Below are positions 27,346-36,171 of a stretch of 64,000 nt of DNA, in pieces; positions within the stretch are counted from its first letter, which is position 1, and every line of letters begins with the position of its first letter. Source of the DNA: Hyphomicrobiales bacterium. Its GTDB lineage: Bacteria; Pseudomonadota; Alphaproteobacteria; Rhizobiales; Devosiaceae. The translations under genes were made by a program, and so were the position numbers. The DNA lies in contig JAIYDI010000050.1 of the NCBI GenBank assembly GCA_027487555.1, positions 62,001 through 126,000 on the forward strand. Reading direction: 5' to 3'. The notes under the pieces are model-generated. The model saw only the letters and a program-made list of their open reading frames with translations, ran no database searches and was not told where the DNA came from.

Positions 27346-27897
27346 TCAGGCAGTGGCGCCACCTATGGCTGGGGCTCGGAACAGACGCTCGAAGCTGGCA
27401 GCCTTAAGGGCAGGTTGCAGCATCGCCTCGGCTGCCTCGCGACCGCTGACATTGGGCCACTGCAACAGCCGGCGCAGCGTGGCTTCATAGTAGAGCGGTC
27501 CTATCTGCGGCAGGCTGCGCCTTTCGGCGAGCACGATATCAAGGACACGCGCCGCGGGTCCCATTGCCAGCGCGCGCTCAAGACCATGTCCCGGCTGGTG
27601 CGGCGGGTCGGGCAGCATCGGAAGGCATGCCCGCTCGACGGTGGCAACCAGCAGTGCATATTTGGACGGGAAGTGATTATAGACCGCGGTCTTGCTGACG
27701 CCGGCGCGTTTGGCGATATCATCGAGACGGCCGTGATCGTAGCCAAGCTCATGGAACACCTCAAGGGCAGCGTTGATGAACATGTCCATGCGTGAAATAC
27801 GGGATCGGAAGTTCGGCGTACGCCGTGCAGCTTGGGTGGCTGCGTCTACGCCTGTGGGGGAGGATGGGGGCTTTGGTACGGATACGACGATTTGCAT
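27346..27897 (-). CDS. TetR-family transcriptional regulator
   Basis: About 183 residues. A TetR-type helix-turn-helix spans the middle of the first half (DDIAKRAGVSKTAVYNHFPSKYALL), followed by a ligand-binding C-terminus of low similarity. The N-terminal ~35 residues before RMDMFINAALEVF look unstructured, and the start is uncertain (ATG 27897 here; 27936 is also open). It is divergent from marR with an inverted repeat between them. It precedes fucD on the same strand after a 105-base gap, so it may also influence that gene. Confidence 0.85.
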   Translation of the reverse strand: MQIVVSVPKPPSSPTGVDAATQAARRTPNFRSRISRMDMFINAALEVFHELGYDHGRLDDIAKRAGVSKTAVYNHFPSKYALLVATVERACLPMLPDPPHQPGHGLERALAMGPAARVLDIVLAERRSLPQIGPLYYEATLRRLLQWPNVSGREAAEAMLQPALKAASFERLFRAPAIGGATA

Positions 27898-27918
27898 GTT
27901 TGACACCGTGCGCAAGAG

Positions 27919-27942
27919 AGATAGTAAAACGGTCAACTATCT
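27919..27942. promoter_or_regulatory. Inverted repeat in the TetR/MarR divergent promoter
   Basis: Arms AGATAGT and ACTATCT, perfect over seven bases and separated by ten bases, in an AT-rich gap between two divergent regulator genes. It is a plausible operator for one or both. Confidence 0.5.
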
Positions 27943-27960
27943 TTATGATCGAGATATATC

Positions 27961-28467
27961 ATGCGTGACTCACCGTCAACGGGCTCCGCTGCGAAGTCCG
28001 AGCGGCCGGCCGTGGAGTGGGGCGTGGCAACCGCCTTGTTCGAGCTTTTCCGTGGCTTCGAGGCCAGGCGCGAGGGCGCGGCGAAGGTCACCAAGCTGCA
28101 CCCCACGGACTTCGCGTGCATTGGCTATCTGGACGAGGCGGCAGGTCCGGTCAGCGCCAAGCAGATCGTGAGTTATCTGCGGCTCACCTCCGGATCAGGA
28201 ACAGCGCTACTCGATAGGCTGGAGAAGACGGGCCTTATCACGCGGCTGCCGAACCCGGACGATCGTCGGGGCGTGCTAGTGCAGCTGAACCGCGATGCGG
28301 CGCAGGATACGCTCCGACACCACCGGCAGAACCGGCAGCGGTTCCGCGAGGCGATCGCGCAGTTCTCGGACGCGGAGCTGGCGACAGTGGTGAGCTTCCT
28401 CGGGGTGATCAACGAGGCATGGAAACGCGCCGAAAACGACTGTTCGGACGTGGAGCAGCAAAAATAG
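27961..28467 (+). CDS. MarR-family transcriptional regulator
   Basis: A 168-residue winged-helix regulator. The recognition region is QIVSYLRLTSGSGTALLDRLEKTGLI, and the wing is RLPNPDDRRGVLVQL with the DxR signature of MarR proteins. MarR dimers usually repress efflux or catabolic genes and release DNA on binding an aromatic ligand. It is divergent from tetR. The gene ends in a terminator hairpin. Confidence 0.9.
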   Translation: MRDSPSTGSAAKSERPAVEWGVATALFELFRGFEARREGAAKVTKLHPTDFACIGYLDEAAGPVSAKQIVSYLRLTSGSGTALLDRLEKTGLITRLPNPDDRRGVLVQLNRDAAQDTLRHHRQNRQRFREAIAQFSDAELATVVSFLGVINEAWKRAENDCSDVEQQK

Positions 28468-28469
28468 AA

Positions 28470-28491
28470 CCGGCTCCCCGAGGGGAGCCGG
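28470..28491 (-). terminator. Hairpin terminator between marR and bioY
   Basis: Perfect 10-base stem CCGGCTCCCC/GGGGAGCCGG. Read on the minus strand it is followed by TTCTATTTTT, so it terminates bioY. On the plus strand it may also end marR. Confidence 0.8.
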
Positions 28492-28522
28492 CCAAAACCT
28501 TTGCGTCAATGAGACGGAGCTA

Positions 28523-29161
28523 TCAGCTCGGACGGCGAACGGCGCGCCACAGGCCGGCGACGGTGAGGGCTGCGAAGGCCATCTTCAGGATATCCCAGAT
28601 CACGAAGGGCTCGATGGCCTTCGACCAGGCGGTGCCGACGAGGTTGGTCGCGTCGATCCATGCCGGGAGCGTGCCGCCAGCAGACAGGGTCAGGTTAGCG
28701 ACGACGATCATCCAGGCGAAGCCGAACGCAAAGGAGACGGCATTGCCCGCGACCATGGCGCCGAACAGCGCGACGGGCTTCTTCGACAGGCCGCGATCGG
28801 CGACGTAGCCGATGATGAAGGCCATCGGCACCCAGCCGAGGATGAAGCCGAAGCTCGGACGCAGAACGTAGTCGAGACCGCCGCCGGTGGCGAAGACCGG
28901 CAGGCCGGACAGGCCTTCGGCGAGATAAAGCAGGATGGTCGCGACGCCGATCCGCCAGCCGAACGTAGCGGCGATGGCGGCGACCGCGAGGCTCTGCAGC
29001 GTCACCGGGACCGGCCAGACCGGGACGCTGATCTTCGCTGCCGCCCACAGAACCAGTGTACCGAGTACGATTGTGCCCAGCTGCATGGCGGTGCGCATGG
29101 CGCCCGAACGGGCCGCAAGCGTGCCGAGTACGGTGTTTTCAGTGGTCAAGGTCAGGGCCAT
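28523..29161 (-). CDS. bioY: Biotin transporter substrate-binding membrane protein BioY
   Basis: About 212 residues with five to six transmembrane helices. Family motifs are ISVPVWPVPVTLQSLAV (the PVPVTLQ biotin-binding segment) and GLPVFATGGG. BioY binds biotin in the inner membrane and works alone or with ECF ATPase/EcfT components. No bioM, bioN or biotin-synthesis gene is nearby. The ATG at 29161 has AAGGA seven bases upstream; an in-frame TTG at 29167 is less likely. It is divergent from the metallo-hydrolase gene. Confidence 0.95.
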   Translation of the reverse strand: MALTLTTENTVLGTLAARSGAMRTAMQLGTIVLGTLVLWAAAKISVPVWPVPVTLQSLAVAAIAATFGWRIGVATILLYLAEGLSGLPVFATGGGLDYVLRPSFGFILGWVPMAFIIGYVADRGLSKKPVALFGAMVAGNAVSFAFGFAWMIVVANLTLSAGGTLPAWIDATNLVGTAWSKAIEPFVIWDILKMAFAALTVAGLWRAVRRPS

Positions 29162-29225
29162 TGCCAATCCTTCGCTAAGTAAAGCATGAGTGAGCCCGTT
29201 CTATTCGACCGACCGGACAAGCGCA

Positions 29226-30149
29226 ATGGCCGCCTCCCTGCCCCCGCTGCTGCATGATCGCGATTTTACCCCGGAGATCGGGGCTCCCATGCCGGTCGCG
29301 GAGGGCATTACCCGCATCACGGCGCCGAATTCTGGCCCCTATACGTTCACCGGAACGAACAGCTTTCTGATCGGGAAAGACGAAATTGCGGTGCTCGACC
29401 CCGGGCCGGATTCTGAGCCGCACCTTGCCGCGTTGCTTGGGGCAATCGGCGACCGGCGTGTCGCGGCGATCCTGCTCACCCATACGCACCGGGACCACTC
29501 GGATCTGGCGCGGAAGCTTGCGGCGGCGACACAGGCCCCGATCTGGTCGGGCGGGCCACATCGGCTGAGCCGACCGCGCCGGAGCTTCGAGTTCAACCCG
29601 ACGAGACGCGACAGCGACTTCACGCTCGTGCCGGACCGGCAGCTTGTCGATGGCGAGCGGGTCAATGTGGGCGGGGTGTCGCTCGAAGTGATCGCCACGC
29701 CGGGGCACGCAGCGAACCACTTCGCCTTCGGGCTGGTCGGCACGCCGCACCTGTTGAGCGGTGACCACGTGATGGGGTGGAGCACGACGCTTGTCGCCGT
29801 GCCCGACGGGTCGATGTGCGACTACCTCAAGTCGCTCGACAAGGTGGAGGGGCTACCCTACCGCGTATATCACCCCGGCCATGGGGGGCCGATCGCCGCC
29901 GGGCCGGACTATGCGCTGGCACTCAAGGCGCATCGCGAGGGGCGCAATGCACAGATCCTCGCAGCGGTGGCGGCCGGCGCCAGGCGGGTCTCCGCCCTCA
30001 GGCGCGCCATCTATCCGCAGCTCAAGGGTCCACTGGCTATAGCCGCGGAGATGACGATCCGCGCACATCTCGACTACCTTGACCAGCTTGGCCGGATCCA
30101 TGTCAGACATGACCTGTTCGGCCTGGTGATTACGCCCGCTCAGTCCTGA
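29226..30149 (+). CDS. Metallo-beta-lactamase-fold hydrolase (LACTB2-like)
   Basis: About 307 residues of the MBL superfamily. The zinc-binding THTHRDHSDLA gives HxHxDH, and further ligands are expected in PGHAANHF and SGDHVMG. A C-terminal winged-helix-like region carries RRAIYPQLKGPLAIAAEMTI, as in LACTB2 and glyoxalase II-related hydrolases. Such proteins cleave esters or single-stranded RNA; the actual substrate is unknown. Start MAASLPPLL at 29226 is preferred to 29190. The last ten bases overlap the convergent DUF1499 gene. Confidence 0.88.
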   Translation: MAASLPPLLHDRDFTPEIGAPMPVAEGITRITAPNSGPYTFTGTNSFLIGKDEIAVLDPGPDSEPHLAALLGAIGDRRVAAILLTHTHRDHSDLARKLAAATQAPIWSGGPHRLSRPRRSFEFNPTRRDSDFTLVPDRQLVDGERVNVGGVSLEVIATPGHAANHFAFGLVGTPHLLSGDHVMGWSTTLVAVPDGSMCDYLKSLDKVEGLPYRVYHPGHGGPIAAGPDYALALKAHREGRNAQILAAVAAGARRVSALRRAIYPQLKGPLAIAAEMTIRAHLDYLDQLGRIHVRHDLFGLVITPAQS

Positions 30150-30946
30150 GCCGGAGGCGCCGCATCGGTATCGCCGACATCGGCGGGGGCGCCCTGTGGC
30201 AGGCTGCGGAGCTGCAAGGTCACAGCGCGATCGAGCGCCAGCAGGGCATCTTCCACACGCTCGCCATTGCTGCCGAAGTCCGGGAAGTCGAAGGTGGGCA
30301 CGCTGCGCATGTCCACGTTAGCGCCAGTGGGAGCAGGTACGACACGGAAAGCGACTTCATCGATGAAGCCGAACGGCGTCATCGCCATGACTGTGAGTGT
30401 GCCGATTTCGCCAATGTCCTGCGGCGCGCGGCGGGTACGGATGTCCCAGCCCCGCTCCGCCACCAGATCCTGCACGAGGTCGAACATGCTGACCGTATCA
30501 AGCGGATAGGATCTGGTCGTTGCGTTGGGGAAGCGGGCCGCGAGCATATCGCGCATGTCGGTACTCATGGGCGCGACGCTGCGCGGCGTCGAGAGCGGCA
30601 CGGGGTTGGCAAAGTCGGTCGAAACTTCGCTGACGCGCGGATAACGCACGAACATGGCGCCCAGATAGATGAACGGCGCAAGGCACAGCAGCGCAAAGGC
30701 CAGCCCCCAAGTGGCCTTGAGCCAGCCCTGATCGCCGGTGACCCAGAGCCGCCCATAGGCGATCAGGGCAGCGACAAGCGCCAGTACAGCCATGCAGACA
30801 GTCACAGCCTCGAGGGCGATGAAGGTGGGGGCCTCGATCAGTCGGGCACGATGCAGCACCAACGGTATTACCAGCAGCGGAATGGCGAAGCTGCCGAGGC
30901 GGCGGGCCCAGATCGCCCATTTCGAGGTGCGGATCAGAATGCGCAT
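30140..30946 (-). CDS. DUF1499 membrane protein
   Basis: About 268 residues. Three hydrophobic segments fill the N-terminal 115 residues (FAIPLLVIPLVL, AVTVCMAVLALVAALIAYG, GLAFALLCLAPFIYLGAMF). The C-terminal domain matches DUF1499 (SYPLDTVSMFDLVQDLV then MTPFGFIDEVAFRVVP). Function unknown. It lies downstream of the M48 peptidase and DUF898 genes on the same strand, suggesting a shared envelope role. The start is uncertain because no good ribosome-binding site was seen; MRILIRTS at 30946 gives a sensible first membrane helix. Confidence 0.75.
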   Translation of the reverse strand: MRILIRTSKWAIWARRLGSFAIPLLVIPLVLHRARLIEAPTFIALEAVTVCMAVLALVAALIAYGRLWVTGDQGWLKATWGLAFALLCLAPFIYLGAMFVRYPRVSEVSTDFANPVPLSTPRSVAPMSTDMRDMLAARFPNATTRSYPLDTVSMFDLVQDLVAERGWDIRTRRAPQDIGEIGTLTVMAMTPFGFIDEVAFRVVPAPTGANVDMRSVPTFDFPDFGSNGERVEDALLALDRAVTLQLRSLPQGAPADVGDTDAAPPAQD

Positions 30947-31010
30947 CGGAGGGGAGTGGCCTTCCCGGGAACTGAGCGACGAGAACCCAAACGCCGTGGC
31001 GCAAGCCCGG

Positions 31011-32117
31011 CTAGTCCCCACAAAGCTGCTTTATGGCCTGCCATTCCTCGGAAGAAAAGATCGGCGTTGGCCCCTCGTGTCCGGCCGAGCGCATGAGCAG
31101 CAGGGAGCGCTCGGGTGTGGGCGGATGGGTTTCGAGCAGGGAGAACGCCGTACTGGCGGTATCGACGCGGATGAGGAGGCTCGCGAGCCCCGACGTATCG
31201 AAACCGAGCCGCTCGGCAGCGGCAATCGCATAGCGATCGGCGTCGGCCTCGGCAGATTGCGAAAAGCGCGCCCTAAGGATAGCGGCCCCGAGCCCGCCTG
31301 CCACCGAGGTGCCGGTCAAATCGCCGGTGACGAAGCCCGTGAAGAAGCCTGTGGCGGTGGCGGAGATGACGGATTTCATGCCGTCGCGCGCGACCATGTG
31401 GCCAATCTCATGGGCGAGCACGCCGGCAAGTTCGTCCCTATCCTCCATGCGGTCAATAAGGCCGGAAAACAGCAGGATGCGCCCACCTGGAAGTGTGAAC
31501 GCATTCTCGAGCGGCGAGCGGACGACGAGAATATGCGGGGTGAACGGGGTATCGACGCCATTGATGGCGTCGGTGCCGAAGCGATCGAGCGCCGCCTGCG
31601 CCACGTCGCGCTGCTCGCCGGAACCGCAGGTGGAGAAGCTTTCGCCCGCGCGGAACATGGCGGCCAACTGGCGCTCGGCCACTTCGCCGGTACTGATTTC
31701 CCACGCTGGAGGAATCACGGCCGCTATGGGCCCCACCGCATAGGGGAGCGCGAAGACAAAGGCGGCGATGGCGCCGGCAAGCGCCACGACTCCGCCAAAC
31801 AGCACGCGCCGCTCGCGCCAGCGCCGCTTTGCGGCGGCGCGATGCAGATGCGGCACGAGGTTTTCCAGCTCGGTAACGAGCGCCTCGCCCACGACGATGA
31901 GCCGGGCGCCGGGCGGCCGCGCACGGGAACCGATGCGGAGCTCATTGGGACGCGAAGGCCGGGTCACAAGGCTATCGAGCGGCCAGCGGTCGATTTCCTG
32001 CTCGTTCTCAGCGAGCCGGATCGCAAGGGCGGGAACCCCTTCGGCCGGCGCCGTTTCGACGTGGACCAGGACGCGCGCAGCCCGAGCTACCAGCCCGTCG
32101 TAACAGATAGCGGGCAT
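31011..32117 (-). CDS. M48-family membrane metallopeptidase
   Basis: A 368-residue zinc peptidase. A non-catalytic N-terminal ~90 residues is followed by a transmembrane helix (VLFGGVVALAGAIAAFVFAL). The catalytic domain has HEIGH (in GVLAHEIGHMVARD), and the third zinc ligand is in EADADRYAI. M48 enzymes degrade or process membrane and periplasmic proteins. The start overlaps the DUF898 stop by one base (TGATG), so the two are coupled. The longer frame reaching 32867 is the antisense-phase shadow of DUF898. Confidence 0.88.
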   Translation of the reverse strand: MPAICYDGLVARAARVLVHVETAPAEGVPALAIRLAENEQEIDRWPLDSLVTRPSRPNELRIGSRARPPGARLIVVGEALVTELENLVPHLHRAAAKRRWRERRVLFGGVVALAGAIAAFVFALPYAVGPIAAVIPPAWEISTGEVAERQLAAMFRAGESFSTCGSGEQRDVAQAALDRFGTDAINGVDTPFTPHILVVRSPLENAFTLPGGRILLFSGLIDRMEDRDELAGVLAHEIGHMVARDGMKSVISATATGFFTGFVTGDLTGTSVAGGLGAAILRARFSQSAEADADRYAIAAAERLGFDTSGLASLLIRVDTASTAFSLLETHPPTPERSLLLMRSAGHEGPTPIFSSEEWQAIKQLCGD

Positions 32118-33259
32118 CAGAAGGCTCCCACGTTCAGCGCATCGGCAAGGCCTTCGCCGCGGGCGTCGGCTGAGTCTTCGCGATGGTTGGTATCGCGCAG
32201 GCTGTCGAGATTGGTGAAGATGGCCCCGGCGGCGATGCGCGACCAAAAGCCGAAATCGACGATCAGCTCCATCCAGAAGCTGTAGAGAATGATTATCGCC
32301 AATGGCAGGGCGCTGGCGACAAAAGCGTAGTCGGTTCCCGAATTGAGGACGAAGAACGTGAAGGAAAGGCTGAGGATGAAGAAACTGCCGACGCACAGCA
32401 ACGCGAAGACAAAATATTGTCCGAACAGCCGACGCGCGCCGAGATCGACAGCGACCGTCGCCTCGCCCAGCCGGATCGCCGAGTAGCAACGGGTCACTTC
32501 CCGTGCGCGGTAATAGGTGAAGGCGAGCAGCAACGGCAGCAGCGAGAAAAGCGCGACGAGGCCGTAGAAAGAGGCCGTCCAGAACAGGCTGGCGGCGAAT
32601 GGCAGCGCGGCACCAAAGGCAACCCCGGTGCCGACGATCGCTCCGGCATAGGCGCGGTAAAACGGCCCGGCCACCGTCCTCCAGCCACCGGCGAAAGTGA
32701 AGAGCCTGTCGCCGTACCAGGTACGGCTCCAGCGGTAGCGCCAGAGGTCTCCCACCATGAAGGGATAGGCGAGGCCGAGAGTGGCAACCACCAGCAGGCT
32801 CCAGAGGAAGCGGCGGGCCGCATAGCGCCACGCGCTTCCCGTCTGACCGAAGCGGATGCCGCGCCAATAGGTGTGACTCAGCCGGTAGGCCCGGCCGCGA
32901 TAGATGGCATAGCCTGAAAAATACCAGAACAGCGCGAACAAAACGCCGAGGCCGGTGTTACGTACCAGGTCAGATTGGAGCGCAATGAATATGCTGAGCG
33001 TATAGGCAGGCAGAAACAGCGCGACGATGGCGAAAAACCCGCGCATCACCTCCAGCGGCGTGCCCGTATACTCCAGTGGATGCCCGTTGATATCGCTGTT
33101 CATCCAGTAAAACTGGCGTTTCCGCGTCAGGAGCCAGAATCGATAGAGCCCGAGCGTGGGCAGCATCGCAATATAGCCCAAGAACAATATGCCGAAGAAA
33201 CGGCTGCGCTCCGCGGTGAACCGGCCGGGAAGTAGCTTCTGTTCTGAAATCAATGTCAT
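32117..33259 (-). CDS. DUF898 (YjgN-like) multi-pass membrane protein
   Basis: A 380-residue inner-membrane protein with about eight transmembrane helices. DUF898 features include GLYRFWLLTRKRQFYW near residue 40, YRLSHTYWRGIRFG near 125 and WRYRWSRTWYGDR near 180, repeated Trp/Tyr/Arg-rich segments typical of the family. Function unknown. It is encoded immediately upstream of, and coupled with, an M48 peptidase, an association seen in many proteobacteria. Start MTLISEQ at 33259. Confidence 0.87.
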   Translation of the reverse strand: MTLISEQKLLPGRFTAERSRFFGILFLGYIAMLPTLGLYRFWLLTRKRQFYWMNSDINGHPLEYTGTPLEVMRGFFAIVALFLPAYTLSIFIALQSDLVRNTGLGVLFALFWYFSGYAIYRGRAYRLSHTYWRGIRFGQTGSAWRYAARRFLWSLLVVATLGLAYPFMVGDLWRYRWSRTWYGDRLFTFAGGWRTVAGPFYRAYAGAIVGTGVAFGAALPFAASLFWTASFYGLVALFSLLPLLLAFTYYRAREVTRCYSAIRLGEATVAVDLGARRLFGQYFVFALLCVGSFFILSLSFTFFVLNSGTDYAFVASALPLAIIILYSFWMELIVDFGFWSRIAAGAIFTNLDSLRDTNHREDSADARGEGLADALNVGAF

Positions 33260-33308
33260 CAAACTGCCCCATAAGGGCAATCTGCTGTCACGAAAGCCGC
33301 TCGTCAAT

Positions 33309-33327
33309 GGCGGGCCGGGGGCCCGCC
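33309..33327 (-). terminator. Hairpin after pdxH
   Basis: Eight-base perfect stem GGCGGGCC/GGCCCGCC with a 3-base loop, just past the pdxH stop. It lacks a T tract on the minus strand, so it may be a weak or Rho-assisted terminator. Confidence 0.45.
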
Positions 33328-33351
33328 GTTATGCAGGCGTTATACGTGCGA

Positions 33352-33987
33352 CTACGGGTAAAGCCGCTGCCGCACCCAACTGCCACCGGTCAGGTTGCGG
33401 GTGAAACGCACCCGGTCGTGCAGGCGGTTGGCGCCGTCCTTCCAGAACTCCATCACCTGGGGGACGATGCGGAAGCCCGACCAATGCTGCGGGCGCTGTA
33501 CGGGCTCGTTCTCGCCGAAGCTCGAACTCAACGTCTCCACCCGCTCGAGCAAGGCAAATCGGTTGGCGAGGGGGCGGGATTGCTTTGAGGCGTGCGCGCC
33601 GATCTGGCTGACGCGGGCCCGGGTGGAGAAGTAGGCATCGGCCTCGCCGTCGCTCACCACTTCCACCGGGCCACGCATGCGCACCTGGCGGCGCAGCGAC
33701 TTCCAGTGCATGACCAGCGCCGCCTTGGGATGGGCGAGCAGTTGCCGGCCCTTGTCGCTTTCGAAATTCGTGAAGACGCAATAGCCACGATGGTCCCGCT
33801 GGTTCAGCAGCACCATGCGCACATCTGGGAGGCCATCGGCGTCGACAGTTGCGAGTGCCACGGCATGCGGATCGTTCGGCTCGCTCGATTGCGCCAGCGC
33901 GAACCATTCCTCGAACAGCGATACAGGATCGATGTCGCCACGGTCGGAATCATCGAACAGGCGGTCGGAAAGGTTGGTAGCGGCCAT
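33352..33987 (-). CDS. pdxH: Pyridoxamine 5'-phosphate oxidase
   Basis: About 211 residues. This FMN enzyme oxidises pyridoxine or pyridoxamine 5'-phosphate to pyridoxal 5'-phosphate. Family segments are DADGLPDVRMVLLNQ, CVFTNFESDKGRQLLAHPKAAL, RQVRMRGPVE and the C-terminal WKDGANRLHDRVRF followed by WVRQRLYP, which forms the substrate-binding end. Start MAATNLSD at 33987 with GGGGA upstream; the longer frame extends antisense over the dnaJ promoter. Divergent from dnaJ. Confidence 0.95.
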   Translation of the reverse strand: MAATNLSDRLFDDSDRGDIDPVSLFEEWFALAQSSEPNDPHAVALATVDADGLPDVRMVLLNQRDHRGYCVFTNFESDKGRQLLAHPKAALVMHWKSLRRQVRMRGPVEVVSDGEADAYFSTRARVSQIGAHASKQSRPLANRFALLERVETLSSSFGENEPVQRPQHWSGFRIVPQVMEFWKDGANRLHDRVRFTRNLTGGSWVRQRLYP

Positions 33988-34106
33988 GCCGAATCCCCGA
34001 CTTTTTTGCAGGCGGCGGCAATCTGGACAAGCCCCCGGTCGATCGCCATATAGGATGGTGACAGACGGGAAGTCCATTCCCAAATCCCCCAATGACGAAG
34101 GTGCTC

Positions 34107-35069
34107 ATGCGCGATCCCTATACGGTGCTCGGCGTGCCCAAGTCGGTAAGCGAGAAAGACCTGAAGGCGGCTTATCGCAAGCTGGCTAAGGCGCACCACC
34201 CCGACCAGAACCAGGACGACCCCAAGGCGCACGCCATGTTCGCCGAGATCTCCTCGGCCTATGACTTCCTGACCGATAAACAGAAGCGCGGTGCCTATGA
34301 CCGCGGAGAAATCGACGCAGACGGAAACCCAAAGTTCGCAGGCTTTGGTCGTGGCGCAACCGGTGGGCCCCGCGCCGGCGCGGGGCCGCAGGGCTTTTCA
34401 CCTGAGGATATTCTGAAGGAGTTCATGTCGGGCTTTGGCGGGCAACCGCGGGGCGCCCGAGCGGGGGCCGGCGGCGCAGGCTGGGACCCGTTCTCCGGCA
34501 GCATGGGGGGCGGAGCGGGCGCCGGCTTCGGCGGCGCTGGCCAACGCAGCGCAAATGCGAAGGGGGAAGACGTCAACCTCACGGCCGTTGTGACGCTGGA
34601 ACAGGCGCAGGCCGGCGGGGCGGTACCGCTCAACCTACCGAACGGCAAGACGCTCAGCATCAAGCTGCCGGACAAGGTGGAAGACGGCCAGCAGGTGCGG
34701 CTCAAGGGCCAGGGCCTCGCCTCGCCGCTTGGCGGCCTTGCCGGCGACGCAATCGTCACGGTGCGGTTCGAGCGGCACAAGCATTTCCGCCGCGACGGGG
34801 CCGACTTGCGCGTCGAGGTGCCGATCACGCTCTACGAGGCAGTTCTGGGCGGCAAGGTTCGGGTGCCGACGCTCGATGGCTCGGCCGAACTGACATTGCC
34901 ACCTGCGGTGAACACGCAGAAGGGACTTCGCCTCAAGGGCAAGGGCCTGCATGGCAATGGCGACCTCTATGCCAGCCTCAAGATCGCCTTGCCGGAAAAG
35001 GGCGACCCAGACCTCGAAAGCCTGATGCGCTTCTGGCGCGACCAGAAGCCCTATAAGGTGCGGGACTGA
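34107..35069 (+). CDS. DnaJ-type co-chaperone (CbpA-like)
   Basis: About 320 residues. The N-terminal J domain (DPYTVLGVPKSVSEKDL) has the HPD motif in KAHHPDQNQ, which stimulates DnaK. A Gly-rich linker (roughly residues 90-150) is followed by the C-terminal substrate-binding domains (VTLEQAQAGGAVPLNLPNGK, GDLYASLKIALP). No cysteine-rich zinc domain is present, so it is the CbpA type rather than DnaJ itself. Start MRDPYTVLG at 34107 follows GAAGG; 34092 is an alternative. It ends back-to-back with the threonylcarbamoyl-AMP synthase gene. Confidence 0.92.
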   Translation: MRDPYTVLGVPKSVSEKDLKAAYRKLAKAHHPDQNQDDPKAHAMFAEISSAYDFLTDKQKRGAYDRGEIDADGNPKFAGFGRGATGGPRAGAGPQGFSPEDILKEFMSGFGGQPRGARAGAGGAGWDPFSGSMGGGAGAGFGGAGQRSANAKGEDVNLTAVVTLEQAQAGGAVPLNLPNGKTLSIKLPDKVEDGQQVRLKGQGLASPLGGLAGDAIVTVRFERHKHFRRDGADLRVEVPITLYEAVLGGKVRVPTLDGSAELTLPPAVNTQKGLRLKGKGLHGNGDLYASLKIALPEKGDPDLESLMRFWRDQKPYKVRD

Positions 35070-36002
35070 CTAGCCCCTGGGCGCTGCGGCACGGGCGAGG
35101 CGGTCGTTGATAGCTTCACCGAGGCCGTGATGCGGTATTGGCGCGACGGCGATGCGTTTCGCCGTGCGATCGAGGTCGTGCAGCATCGCGAACAGATTGC
35201 GCGCGGCTTCGCGAAGGTCACCTGACGCCGAGAGATTGAGCGCGGCGCCGGGACAATTGCCGAAGCCGAGCCAGGCCTCATCGGCTGATGGCTGCGCCGC
35301 ATCGAGCCGCAATGTCGCCTCGGGCGCATAGTGCGAGGCGAGCATGCCGGGAGCTGAAATCTCGGCATTTGCCGCCGCGACCAAGATGCGGTGGCCGAGC
35401 AGCGCCTCGATATCCGCGCGCGCAAAGGCACCGGCCCGCAGCTGGGTCACCTCGTCGCCCGAGACCTTGAGGATGGTGGATTCAACGCCCGACTCCGCCG
35501 CGCCCCCATCGAGCACGGGCACACGAGTGCCAAGCCCCTGGACGACCTGTTCGGCCGTGGTGGGCGAAAGCTTGCCGGATGGATTTGCCGATGGTGCAGC
35601 AAGCGGGCGCCCCGCTTCGCGGATCAGCGCCAGCGCCAGCGGATGGTTGGGGATGCGGATGCCAACGGTGTCGAGGCCGGCGGTCACCAGATCGGAGAGT
35701 TGCGCGTCAGGGAGACGTGGCAGTACCAGGGTCAGCGGGCCCGGCCAGAGCGTCGCGAGGCGCTCGGCAAGTGGCGAAAACGCGGCAAATCTGCGCGCCA
35801 TATCCAGATCAGCGACATGCACGATCAACGGGTTGAAGCGGGGGCGCCCCTTGGTCTCGTAGATGGCCAGCACGGCATCGGCATTGCCGGCATCTGCGCC
35901 GAGCCCATAGACGGTCTCCGTGGGAAAGGCGACGAGGCCGCCGGCCCTGAGACGGGCGGCAAGCGCGGGCACGTCGGCAGCGCTGTGGATGGGAGCCTTC
36001 AT
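35070..36002 (-). CDS. tsaC: Threonylcarbamoyl-AMP synthase (Sua5/YrdC)
   Basis: A 310-residue enzyme that makes threonylcarbamoyl-AMP for the universal tRNA modification t6A. The YrdC domain has PTETVYGLGADAGN, KGRPRFNPLIVHV, WPGPLTLVLPR, TVGIRIPNHPLAL and APSANPSGKLSPT. A C-terminal Sua5 domain (about residues 220-310) makes it the longer Sua5 form. It is divergent from the histone-deacetylase-family gene, across a gap that holds a dispersed repeat. Confidence 0.93.
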   Translation of the reverse strand: MKAPIHSAADVPALAARLRAGGLVAFPTETVYGLGADAGNADAVLAIYETKGRPRFNPLIVHVADLDMARRFAAFSPLAERLATLWPGPLTLVLPRLPDAQLSDLVTAGLDTVGIRIPNHPLALALIREAGRPLAAPSANPSGKLSPTTAEQVVQGLGTRVPVLDGGAAESGVESTILKVSGDEVTQLRAGAFARADIEALLGHRILVAAANAEISAPGMLASHYAPEATLRLDAAQPSADEAWLGFGNCPGAALNLSASGDLREAARNLFAMLHDLDRTAKRIAVAPIPHHGLGEAINDRLARAAAPRG

Positions 36003-36065
36003 GCGGGCGTGTTTGACAAGACAGCATGGGCCGCGTCAAGCTTGCCGCGTCTGGCTCGTTGGCGT

Positions 36066-36155
36066 TTTCGGTGAAGCGCCAAGCGATACAGGTCTTAGTT
36101 TTGTCGCGCTTCCGAACCGGAAAACCATTCGCACTTTTTCCAGGAAGCGCTGTTT
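36066..36155. repeat. Dispersed rhizobial intergenic repeat, copy 1
   Basis: A ~90-base element in the divergent gap between tsaC and the HDAC-like gene. Its right 55 bases align with 54007-54061: both read TTTT, then a TC-rich core, CGG, AA, CCAT, then a TTTC/CC run and AGCGCT. The pattern (GTTTT...TTCC...CGGAAAACC...GCACTTTTTCC...) resembles short repeats common between genes in rhizobia. Function unknown. Confidence 0.6.
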
Positions 36156-36171
36156 CCCATTTCCGGACGCC

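Noticed and set aside
31011-32867. 618-residue version of the M48 peptidase
   Set aside because: The extra N-terminal 250 residues are low-complexity translation of the overlapping DUF898 gene in another frame; the ATG at 32117 fits the family.
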